Below, piece after piece: positions 10,901-16,182 of a stretch of 64,000 nucleotides of DNA; within the stretch, counting starts at the first letter, position 1; each line of letters opens with the position of its first letter. The DNA is from JAHDCJ01 sp039028895 (GTDB lineage Bacteria > Bacteroidota > Bacteroidia > Chitinophagales > Saprospiraceae): contig JBCCHF010000017.1 of the NCBI GenBank assembly GCA_039028895.1, positions 1 through 64,000 on the forward strand, written 5' to 3'. The position numbers and the translations under genes are program-made. A model generated the notes under the pieces. It ran no database searches. It had not been told where the DNA came from and was given only the letters and a program-made list of their open reading frames with translations.

Positions 10901-11760
10901 TGAACTATACTATTTATTGAAATTGAACTAAGCGATGAACAACCTATAGTAAGCTCATCAATCCATGCAGTATTTTCCGTGGTATTACCCACCCCTGGAG
11001 ATTGATTCCCAAATGCGTTTATCGTACTCCAGTTAGACTGCAGGTAGGGGTCATCATCATTGGTATTATCAAAGGTAAAAACCATCGTCATGGCAGTTCC
11101 TGCAAAATAAATATCAAAAGGTCCGGTATTATTTGACCCCCAGGCTAAAGAATGGTGTGGCTGGGTCAAGTCGGCTGGATTTACAAGGTGAAATGCATCT
11201 CCCCCATTATTCATAATCGCAAAGGCAGCCGTGGAGGGATCCCACTCTCCTCCAGACGTCCAGGTAATTGTCGAATAGTCTCCAGTAAAGGCCCCGGGAT
11301 TGCTATCTCTGTCTAACAATGAACTATTACCAGGAAGGACATAAACACAATCGCCATTTGCATCAGTTTCATCGTCAGCGATCATGTCGATGTTAGGGGC
11401 AGCCTCATTATAGATAACGATAATTGAACCTATCTTGATACATTGCCATTGTGGATCATTATTGAATCTAATGGCGCCTAGCGAAATATTACCGGTGCCA
11501 TACCAACCATTGTTGTCATCAAGTATCCATCCACTAATGTCCACACAATCATTACCACAATCAACATTGCCAGTAACCACCAACTCAACATATTCCGAAT
11601 CACCAAATCCTTGGGACAATTCGTTAATGATCAATTGTGCGTTGGCAAAGCCGGTGCAAAATATTAAGGCGATAAGAAGACCTGCTCTCAGGAAGTGAGG
11701 CTTTTGAAATAGGGTCTTGATATGTGCATAGAAAAGGTGTAAAATAACCAAAGGCTGCAT
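1..11760 (-). CDS. Giant secreted SprB-repeat adhesin, 3' end outside the window
   Basis: The minus frame reads from ATG at 11760 to base 1 in one register (11760 is divisible by 3; repeats near 50, 3470, 8440 and 10130 all read in this frame), at least 3,920 codons. An in-frame TAA lies two codons before the ATG, so this start is the only good one. Residues about 1-41 are a long-n-region signal peptide ending FANA|Q. Residues about 42-200 resemble a lamin-tail domain (IINELSQGFGDSEYVELVV, then DISGWILDDNNG). Two non-repeat modules ending in 'ALDDIS/ALDDIT' near 10110 and 8440 resemble MAM or jelly-roll domains. The rest is SprB-type repeats with consensus YTYLWDNGETTATATNL, then TVTDANGC and ITEP. 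SprB of Flavobacterium johnsoniae is the mobile gliding adhesin, so a surface adhesin exported by the type IX system is inferred. The expected C-terminal sorting domain would lie beyond base 1. Confidence 0.93.
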   Translation of the reverse strand, partial: MQPLVILHLFYAHIKTLFQKPHFLRAGLLIALIFCTGFANAQLIINELSQGFGDSEYVELVVTGNVDCGNDCVDISGWILDDNNGWYGTGNISLGAIRFNNDPQWQCIKIGSIIVIYNEAAPNIDMIADDETDANGDCVYVLPGNSSLLDRDSNPGAFTGDYSTITWTSGGEWDPSTAAFAIMNNGGDAFHLVNPADLTQPHHSLAWGSNNTGPFDIYFAGTAMTMVFTFDNTNDDDPYLQSNWSTINAFGNQSPGVGNTTENTAWIDELTIGCSSLSSISINSIVQTCDWVNGNYTVTFNINNGDPSSYFVTGTAGTVVGNQFTSDPIPIGTGYTFGIDDDFSCGPITIFGQGCVASPCDQLVGCYGPNLITDGHFEAFDPLSPFANLTTDYGYNGNCTPGFNGCNLGVDMCQGDFAIGTSASDCNPTWSSNLADHTLSTGAGNMMMVDFDQSASENIWCQTVTLTPNTLFCFGGFFINPLIAGTGAPEPVIRFEAAGSQLGLPRTIPEDELWHFEGVLFNSGLGGNFDLCIVNDNFGGIGYDLALDDISIRRVLGGNPPTPNDDSGFICAGESSITIDVDDNDLPSANGLDVTSLNVVTPPPFSAGVITNIDNTFGTITFAPEPGFTAVTFEYQICDFNDCCETATVTISEVPGVNLTTTVLNDLDCNGDFNGSAIVNPSSGLAPFTYLWDNAETGQNAVGLTGGIHIVSVTDANMCMATTTVEIMEPPLLTTASSTVNDVTCNGDADGQASTTPSGGTTPYTYIWNNGFTTQTISNLSGGTYQVTVTDDNGCTTTSSVVINEPSNLTASALQVNQTTCNGFSDGEALASGSGGTPGYTFLWSDGQTNDSATGLSAGSYTVTITDSNMCSDITSVIISEPPPIPAAITGNLIICEGESTTLTASGGDIYNWSNGDFGPVITVSPTMDMTYTVTVSESANLIVNGDFEAGNTGFTSAYNLGNGGAFGLLSDPADYGIFSSPNLGHNNFASCGDNTPGGVNMFVANGATVSGTAAWCQTVSVSPNTTYTFGAFVNGVDLVSPLNQVVFEVTANGVPFGGTFEAPPYHCGNGPWIEYSANWNSGAATSVTLCINTLTSSGAGFDFALDDITFIAPSACSETATVTVTVNDAPEVDPMSDIDICIGETANLSATATGGDGNYSFEWDNGLGSGANHMVSPSSTTTYSVTVTDGNMCSGTGQVTVNVFEFPDINPVVTDITCNGDNDGSINLTETTGNACLSYNWTGPNTFTSVDEDISGLEPGNYSVTVSGCNNCSITASFTITEPSALTATINLDSEPSCNGDSDGQATVTAMGGTLPYTYLWDNGEMNPTASILSAGSHSVTVTDNNNCSVIATLNMTQPNVLFGLLSINNDVLCNGEADGSATITPTGGTSPYTFLWDNGETDATALSLNVGSHTVTLTDANMCTFSGSVNLTEPPALNGLATVSANISCFGASDGVAAAIGLSGTPPYTYVWDNGVTGAVTGGLDAGNHEVTIFDANMCQIIASVNIIEPGPFTASVPDASVSCAGDTDGALTLTINGGTMPFTFDWDNAPDVQNPTGLSAGIYTVTVTDDNMCSVTASATISEPGAFSVTTMLVQDATCGGIADGSATATPSGGTMPYTFTWDNGETNATATNLDGGTNVVTVTDASMCSTTADIMIAEPNSIMVMVAPQNLQCNGDSDGEIDLIVSGGTMPYTFAWDNGLAPVEDQINLSAGMYRVTVSDNNGCSVETQAQVMEPTALLATTMEVSGASCTGESDGSAEIILSGGTPGYEILWDNGETTDIAIALSGGQHQVTVTDLNLCQTVSNVMITEPTALTAGVIVNNTVSCNGGSNGSATIFPSGGTPAYTFLWDNGETDATAVNLTAGTHAFTVTDVNDCPNFGSVVLTEPPAMIVSTSLNSGVSCNGDSNGSASIGIVGGTPAYTFLWDNGETTSVATALGGGIHLVTVTDANGCLETSSILIPEPPSIGLSLAIINDVSCNGGSDGSASATPSGGSPAYTFLWDNGETNSIASNLVAGSHTITLTDANGCEMTSSINISESSLLSAVANVTSDISCNGENDGVAVSAAIGGTPPYTYLWDNGDTTPSATGLMPGIQQVTVTDAGMCVAIANVNIVEPALVTVAVNLVSDVSCNSFSDGSATAAPSGGTPGYTFQWDNGETDAAAISLNAGLHIVSVTDANMCQTTASIMISEPMALTAITVLGNNVSCAGADDGSATASGIGGTMPYTYTWDNGETDATATNLSGGIHTVTVTDVNTCLVTATIDILEPTMLSLGVNLVNDVSCNGDTDGSASANVSGGTSPYTFLWSNGETDAIAINLTGGTQSVTVTDNNNCSITGMVSIAEPSLLSVSTVVNGDVNCNGDSDGSASATASGGTPAYTYLWSNGITDATANNLTAGTHFITITDANSCEVTASVTIIEPSMLSSVVVLANGVSCSGAADGSAVVSGNGGTPAYTYLWDNGETTSTATNLTGGNHVVTTTDANGCTFVNTINIPESLQLNASATSQNDVNCNGFSDGSALASGSGGTIPYTFDWDNGETNALAISLNAGMHVVTVSDANGCFATASVTINEPTILSSAASSLADVQCFGEANGSAAASGIGGTPPYTFEWDNGETDAIAIGLDVGTHIVTITDNNGCEITASAVISEPTQLSGFTVLVNDITCNGADDGSATASGVGGTPPYAYLWDTGTTGATVNGLGLGVHIVTITDSNMCTVTTDITINEPSPLMLTASLINDVSCNGFNDGSAEAIPSGGTMPYTFSWDNGETTSTAVSLDGSNHLVTLTDANGCTETASVIVSEPPQLQVSTSVNNDVSCNGANDGSASALPSGGTAPYTFLWDNGETTAIATNLTGGVNGVTITDANGCTANGSETINEPAILTGIVALNNHISCFGLSDGAATAIPNGGTPAYTYAWDNGETDATAVALSPGLHIVTISDLNGCTTTGSINITEPLQITASTSLQNDVSCASGSDGSASVAANGGTIPYTYLWDNGETTLVATGLTSGLHIVTVTDANSCSETASLSVSEPTSVSVSVDGSTSANCTSCDGTADITPSGGTPPYTYTWSNGNTLEDPFDLCSGVNFVTVTDMNGCISTTSVTVGNTSTLVIDNTTIDTEISCNGDTNGSVSVTVSGGQVPYTYIWTNGSTTSSTSNLGAGNVTVTVTDGDGCVAVGNVTLTEPDLLLATAAETQQVLCAGSATGEANVIVSGGAMPYTYQWSNGATDDSSTGLSSGPVSLTVTDTNGCSTIASTTISEVDGISASLIEDSGVLCFGDTNGQATASAMGGTVPYTYLWENGETDASAINLSGGLNSVTVTDTNGCFTTGSVIISEPMELNGSAIEDQPVLCAGEFNGQSTATFTGGTMPYTYNWDNGETNQTALNLGVGTHVLTITDNNGCTATAAVDISEPAAISFVVDATTDANCTSCDGSASISIGGGTAPFTYQWPNGNTNEDPSDLCSGGNVVTVTDANGCSLTSDVVIGNISTLVIDILAVDSDVSCNGFSNGQASVTVSGGQMPYTYAWDNGSTTSIASNLPAGPIGVTITDTDGCEIVNSVIISEPANLTSIVNILNDASCFGESDGSGEALAFGGTTPYTFLWENGETTSVATQLPGGINNVSITDNNGCFTTGSIAVNEPPGLTATVDNTTDANCTSCDGTADISVSGGTPPYTFLWSNGNTLEDPSDLCSGGNVVSVTDANGCLSIASAIVGNTSTLLIDNINIDAQVSCFGLSDGAATATVSGGQVPYTYIWTSGSTEPSATGLNAGNFGVTVTDADGCIAVNNIVITEPAAITLQANALSDATCFGFSDGAAEVLPIGGTAPYTYEWDNGETNATATNLFAGMHFVTVTDMNACFETASILITEPSSVASVFTSTPSSCFNNDGTATIIASGGTMPYTYVWDNGQTDATATGLSNGSQ

Positions 11761-12020
11761 ACGGTTTTACTTTCGGTAATCAGGGATTAATTGTGTGCTA
11801 ATCTTGGGTAAGAGGGCCGGATTTTTCCAAAAGCCTAAAAGTAAGGAATTTCGATCAGGCTTAAGCCATTTTTCACAGTTAATCAAATTAATTCAAAGGC
11901 GTTCAGTTTTAACGGTTTACAAGAATTCGTCGGTTTCATTTAGTCATTTTAAGAAAACGAATCTTGTATCATTAACGTCTACAAGCCAATTGTATTACTT
12001 TAATTTTTTATTAACAATCG
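11761..12020. other. Intergenic region upstream of the giant adhesin gene
   Basis: These 260 AT-rich bases separate the acyl-CoA dehydrogenase stop from the adhesin start, both on the minus strand. The adhesin promoter should lie here. No sequence matches TTTG/TAnnTTTG well on the minus strand; the closest -7-like element is around 11884-11891. No terminator hairpin was found. Confidence 0.4.
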
Positions 12021-14321
12021 TTAAAATGCAATAGGAGCTGCTAAACTTTGGAGTGGAATTTGAAAAGAATGGACAAGAAAACGAGCCTGCTGCCGGGTTT
12101 CAAGGCATAGTTTTTCGATCATTTTGCGGATGGCTTTTGCTTTGGCAGGACCAATAAATTCTTTCTCCATGTACCAACCGATACCATTATAAATTGTGTC
12201 AAGCGCATAGAGTTGTTGCAGCCGATTTAATACAGTTCGTATTCTTTTGTCTTTCGCCTGCTTTATCGCATTGTCAAATTGTTCCAGAGTGACACGCTCT
12301 GCAAAGGCATTAGCCAGGTCGATCAAATGATTTTGACATCTGATGTAGGCATCATAACCATCAAGTCCCATTTTGCGGAAACGTTTGAGTCGTTGACCAA
12401 CTGCGAGTAACATTTCTTTTTCTTTGAATCGAAATGCCTCGAGATGGAAATCACCACTCCTCAAATGCTTTTCATCGGTAAGTCCCGATACCGTTACTTC
12501 CCGGAACGAACTTTCAACCCGATCAGCCAGAAATCCGACCCAATCCCAGATGCTAAAATCTGATATTTCTTCTTTAAACTCCGTCAACAAACCCTTTGCG
12601 GCAAGCTGCATTAATACAACATTATCTCCTTCGAAAGTGGTGAAGATATCTGAATCAGCCTTAAGGGCTGCGAATCGGTTTTCAGCCAGGTAGCCTTTTC
12701 CGCCGCAAGCTTCACGACACTCCTGGATGGCCTTTGTGGTAAACCATGTCCCATATGCTTTTAATGCGGCAGCAAGCGTTTCTATTTCCCTGGCATCTTC
12801 TTCATTTTTTCCGGCGAAACGACTAGTGACATATTCATTGGCAAATGATAATGCATAAGCTTTAGCTAACAGCGGCATTAATCGTTTTTGATGGGAAGGA
12901 TAATCCATAATCAAAACCTCTGACTCCCCTTCCGGACCGAACTGGCGACGCTTTAAAGCATAAAGGATAGCAATACTTATTGCAGTTTTTGCAGCGCTTA
13001 GTCCGGCTTTAGGAACTGCTACTCTACCGCCAACAAGTGTTCCTAACATGGTAAAAAATCGCCGGGCATCTGATTCTATTGGGCTGGTGTAATTACCTGC
13101 TTCATCGATATTTGCAAATCGATCCAGTAAATTTCTCCTTGGAATTCTGACCTTATTGAACCTGATAATGCCGTTATCCACACCGTTTAGACCTAGTTTA
13201 TAGCCACAATCTTCAACCGCTACACCCTCGGCTATTTCACCTTTTTTATTCCTTATCGGAACAAGAAAAGCATGTACACCATAGTTGATACCTTTGGTAT
13301 AAAGTTGTGCGAAAACAGTTGCCATTTCCCCATGCAGGGCATTACCAATGTATTCTTTCTGAGCCTGTGCGACTGGTGTATGAATAATAAACTCACAGGT
13401 TTCCGGATCGTAAGTAGCAGTAGTTTCAAGATCACGGACATTAGATCCATGCCCAGTCTCTGTCATTGCAAAACATCCTGGTAATTCCAATGAACCAATA
13501 TTTTTGAGATACAATTCGTGATGCCTTTCAGTACCAAGTTGGAGGACAGAGCCGCCAAACAAACCGAATTGGACACCAAATTTAACCGCCAGGCTAAGAT
13601 CATGATGTCCCAGGACTTCGAAGATGGCGGTATATTCAGCAACATCGTTTTTCCCGCCATAAGCTTCAGGGTAAGACACCGCGCCGAAACCCTGATCTGC
13701 TAAAAGCCGGCACCATGCAAGAATTTTCTCCCGTTGAGATTTTTTGTCGGGCATAATTTCCAATCTGAATATTGGATCTTCTAATAACTGTCTGACACGC
13801 TGTTTGGTAGTGTGGTATTTTCCGTCAAGAAGCAATGCCATTTTATCAGGATCAAACTCAGGTTGGGATTGCCATTTTGCCTTTTCTGCTTCACGTTGCT
13901 GCTCAGTTAGGAGGTTTCTGAAATTGCCCAGGTCCACAAAACCCATGGCCTTTTCAATATCTTCAAGTGCTGATCTGGCGGTTTCTGTTGACCATTCAAG
14001 AGACTTGCTATCGCTTCCAGCGGCTGACATCAAAAGGCCAAGATCGGCTAAGGTCTTCTTTTCTGAAAGGTCTAGATCTGCAACGGCGTCCTTAATGAGG
14101 GTTATCCAAAGATCGAACAACTCATCGGCAGGTGGCTTTTTCGGGTCGCTCCAATCTGCCAATAGTGCTTTTTCCTTTGGAGTAAGCCAGTCAATCTCGT
14201 CAATCTTATCGCGGATGATATTGACCTCTGATGGACTCAAAACATTATCAGCCCATCCAACATAGAGCAGCGGAAGAAAAGGCAAAACACCTGGTGCAGT
14301 ATCAACAAACATGTTTATCAT
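12021..14321 (-). CDS. Acyl-CoA dehydrogenase/oxidase family protein with helical N-terminal extension
   Basis: This 766-residue flavoprotein would oxidise acyl-CoA thioesters to enoyl-CoA, the first step of beta-oxidation. Seen: TETGHGSNVRDLETTATY of the middle beta domain near residue 290, ECREACGGKGYLAENR, and TTFEGDNVVLMQLAAKGLL near 562. The latter corresponds to the acyl-CoA oxidase segment that carries the catalytic Glu. Length and C-terminus fit the ACOX-like branch more than short-chain dehydrogenases of about 380 residues. Residues about 10-115 form an acidic helical extension (LLYVGWADNVLSPSEVN and onward) that resembles a TerB-like helical domain; this resemblance is my inference. 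The ATG overlaps the symporter stop by four bases, so it is the last gene of a translationally coupled operon. Oxidase versus dehydrogenase cannot be decided from sequence alone. Confidence 0.85.
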   Translation of the reverse strand: MINMFVDTAPGVLPFLPLLYVGWADNVLSPSEVNIIRDKIDEIDWLTPKEKALLADWSDPKKPPADELFDLWITLIKDAVADLDLSEKKTLADLGLLMSAAGSDSKSLEWSTETARSALEDIEKAMGFVDLGNFRNLLTEQQREAEKAKWQSQPEFDPDKMALLLDGKYHTTKQRVRQLLEDPIFRLEIMPDKKSQREKILAWCRLLADQGFGAVSYPEAYGGKNDVAEYTAIFEVLGHHDLSLAVKFGVQFGLFGGSVLQLGTERHHELYLKNIGSLELPGCFAMTETGHGSNVRDLETTATYDPETCEFIIHTPVAQAQKEYIGNALHGEMATVFAQLYTKGINYGVHAFLVPIRNKKGEIAEGVAVEDCGYKLGLNGVDNGIIRFNKVRIPRRNLLDRFANIDEAGNYTSPIESDARRFFTMLGTLVGGRVAVPKAGLSAAKTAISIAILYALKRRQFGPEGESEVLIMDYPSHQKRLMPLLAKAYALSFANEYVTSRFAGKNEEDAREIETLAAALKAYGTWFTTKAIQECREACGGKGYLAENRFAALKADSDIFTTFEGDNVVLMQLAAKGLLTEFKEEISDFSIWDWVGFLADRVESSFREVTVSGLTDEKHLRSGDFHLEAFRFKEKEMLLAVGQRLKRFRKMGLDGYDAYIRCQNHLIDLANAFAERVTLEQFDNAIKQAKDKRIRTVLNRLQQLYALDTIYNGIGWYMEKEFIGPAKAKAIRKMIEKLCLETRQQARFLVHSFQIPLQSLAAPIAF

Positions 14322-16045
14322 CCTGTAGCTTTTATGAGATTTGGATTTTTATCTCCAAAAATAGCTTCTAAGATCGTGGCAATACCAATTACCAATACAC
14401 AACCTATCAGGTTCAACCAGAGATAAGCCACGCTTACCACTTCATAATTGTCAAGTACATAAATCGTAATCACCAGAATCTCAGCAATTATGGCAGCTAT
14501 AAAAACAGCCTTTGAGCCGATAAATTTGAAAAAGAAGGCTACGAGGAAAATCCCCAGGATGGTCCCGTAAAATACCGATCCGATAATATTGACAGCCTCA
14601 ATCAGGTTATCGAAAAGAGAGGCTGATGCTGCAAAACTAAGAGCGATAAGGCCCCACATAATCGTAAATCCTTTAGAAGCTTTCAAGTAGTGCGCATCTT
14701 CCTTGTTTTTTACCATGACTCGTTTGTAGAAATCTATGGTAGTGGTAGTAGCGAGGGCATTTAGTTCAGAAGCGGTAGTGGACATGGCTGCAGAAAAGAT
14801 CACAGCCAATAACAACCCAATTAATCCGTGCGGCAAATAGGTCAGGATGAATGTTATGAATACATAATCAGCATCATCCGGGTCTTCAGTCCCCTCCACT
14901 TTAGAGATCAGGGCTTTCGTCTCTTCCCTTAATTGTTGTTCAGCAACAACTCTGGTTTGCACTTCGGCTTCTGCCAATGCTATTGAAGATTCGTCATTTG
15001 CTTCCATCGCGGATATCATTGACCGGATTGAAGCTTCTTTTGCTTCAAAAATTGCGGTGTGGCGATCATTGATTTCATTCAATTCAGATTCATAACCAGC
15101 TGCTCTGACCTGCTCAACTGAAGACTTATTGAAAAACACAGGCGGTTGATGAAACTGATAAAAGACAAACATCATGGCCCCAATAAAAAGGATTGAAAAC
15201 TGCATGGGAACTTTGAAAATCCCGTTGAAAAGCAAGCCTAATCGACTTTCCCGTAAGGAACGACCTGACAAATATCGTTGCACTTGCGATTGGTCTGTTC
15301 CGAAGTATGATAGAAAAAGAAAGGTACCTCCAAGAATCCCGGACCACACATTATAGCGATTAGACAAATCAAAGGAAAAATCAACAACATTTAGTCGTCC
15401 CATTTTGCCGGCTACTTTTACAGCCTGACCAAATGATACATCGGAGGGCAACTTGTAAATCATAACCAGGAATGCGACAAACATTCCGGCAAGGATAATA
15501 ATCATTTGTTGTTTTTGGGTCTGGCTCACGGCATTAGTCCCCCCGGCAACGGTATAAACGATTACCATAATACCCATCAGAAGGATGGTCCAATTTAAGC
15601 TCCAACCCAAAATTGAGGAGAGGATAATTGCAGGCGCGTAAATTACAATTCCTGCTGCCAGGCCACGTTGAACAAGGAACAGAAAGGCTGCAAGTATCCT
15701 GGTATTGACATCAAATCGAGATTCTAAAAATTCATAGGCGGTATAAACCTTAAGTTTGTAATAAAGTGGAATAACAAATGCCGCCAGGATGACCATAGCG
15801 AAAGGCATCCCAAAATAAAACTGAACAAATCGCATACCGTCAACATAAGCTTGCCCGGGAGTTGACAAAAAGGTGATAGCCGATGCCTGAGTAGCAACGA
15901 TCGATAACCCGATGGTCCACCATTTTAATTCACGCTTGCCAAGGAGATAGTCCTCTGTCGTCTTGATACCCCGTGATTTCCAGACCCCGAAAAGGACGAT
16001 GTATAAAAGTGTACCGCCAAGTATTAACCAATCAAAATTGCTCAT
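14318..16045 (-). CDS. Sodium:solute symporter (SSS family)
   Basis: This 575-residue inner-membrane transporter should couple Na+ to uptake of an organic solute. Seen: about 13 hydrophobic segments, an N-terminal TTEDYLLGKRELKWWTIGLS stretch typical of SSS TM1/TM2, the QASAITFLSTPGQAY loop, and FGTDQSQVQRYLSGRS, the SSS signature region. Between roughly residues 305 and 385 a charged, Ala/Glu-rich insertion (for example NEINDRHTAIFEAKEASIRS) precedes FITFILTYLPHGLIGLLLAV; it is predicted helical and likely soluble. The substrate is unknown. The operon context with a PIG-L deacetylase suggests a deacetylated amino sugar or similar compound, which is inference. The start overlaps the stop of the small upstream ORF (ATGA) and its stop overlaps the next start (ATGA). 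Confidence 0.92.
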   Translation of the reverse strand: MSNFDWLILGGTLLYIVLFGVWKSRGIKTTEDYLLGKRELKWWTIGLSIVATQASAITFLSTPGQAYVDGMRFVQFYFGMPFAMVILAAFVIPLYYKLKVYTAYEFLESRFDVNTRILAAFLFLVQRGLAAGIVIYAPAIILSSILGWSLNWTILLMGIMVIVYTVAGGTNAVSQTQKQQMIIILAGMFVAFLVMIYKLPSDVSFGQAVKVAGKMGRLNVVDFSFDLSNRYNVWSGILGGTFLFLSYFGTDQSQVQRYLSGRSLRESRLGLLFNGIFKVPMQFSILFIGAMMFVFYQFHQPPVFFNKSSVEQVRAAGYESELNEINDRHTAIFEAKEASIRSMISAMEANDESSIALAEAEVQTRVVAEQQLREETKALISKVEGTEDPDDADYVFITFILTYLPHGLIGLLLAVIFSAAMSTTASELNALATTTTIDFYKRVMVKNKEDAHYLKASKGFTIMWGLIALSFAASASLFDNLIEAVNIIGSVFYGTILGIFLVAFFFKFIGSKAVFIAAIIAEILVITIYVLDNYEVVSVAYLWLNLIGCVLVIGIATILEAIFGDKNPNLIKATG

Positions 16046-16182
16046 GCGTAAAATTTGGTAAACCAGAAAAACAGTGCGATCAGGATGAAATGTATGACCA
16101 TAACAAGCGCATACAATTTTGACCAGCTATCAAAAAATGGAGGCCTATCTCCTGATTCCAATATTTCGTTATTGCGATTCAT
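16042..16182 (-). CDS. 46-residue single-pass membrane protein coupled to the symporter
   Basis: ATG at 16182 opens a 46-codon frame ending in TGA at 16044-16042, which overlaps the symporter ATG as ATGA. Its first 14 bases overlap the end of the PIG-L gene. The protein begins MNRNNEILESGDRPPFFDSW, then has a hydrophobic stretch at about residues 24-41 (LYALVMVIHFILIALFFWF) and a short FTKFYA tail, so it is predicted as a single-pass membrane peptide with N-in or N-out undecided. The double overlap argues for real translation. Some SSS transporters work with small membrane partners (DUF485- or DUF4212-like); a comparable accessory role here is inference and I see no clear family match. Confidence 0.72.
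   Translation of the reverse strand: MNRNNEILESGDRPPFFDSWSKLYALVMVIHFILIALFFWFTKFYA

Noticed and set aside
74..11700. Many plus-strand open frames of 60-220 codons across the adhesin region
   Set aside because: They repeat with the 228-base period and are antisense readings of the minus-strand repeats; none has an independent start signal or protein-like composition.
13744..14265. 173-codon plus-strand frame opposite the acyl-CoA dehydrogenase N-terminus
   Set aside because: The minus-strand frame is continuous with the enzyme and operon overlaps; the plus frame is Ser/Arg-rich antisense sequence.
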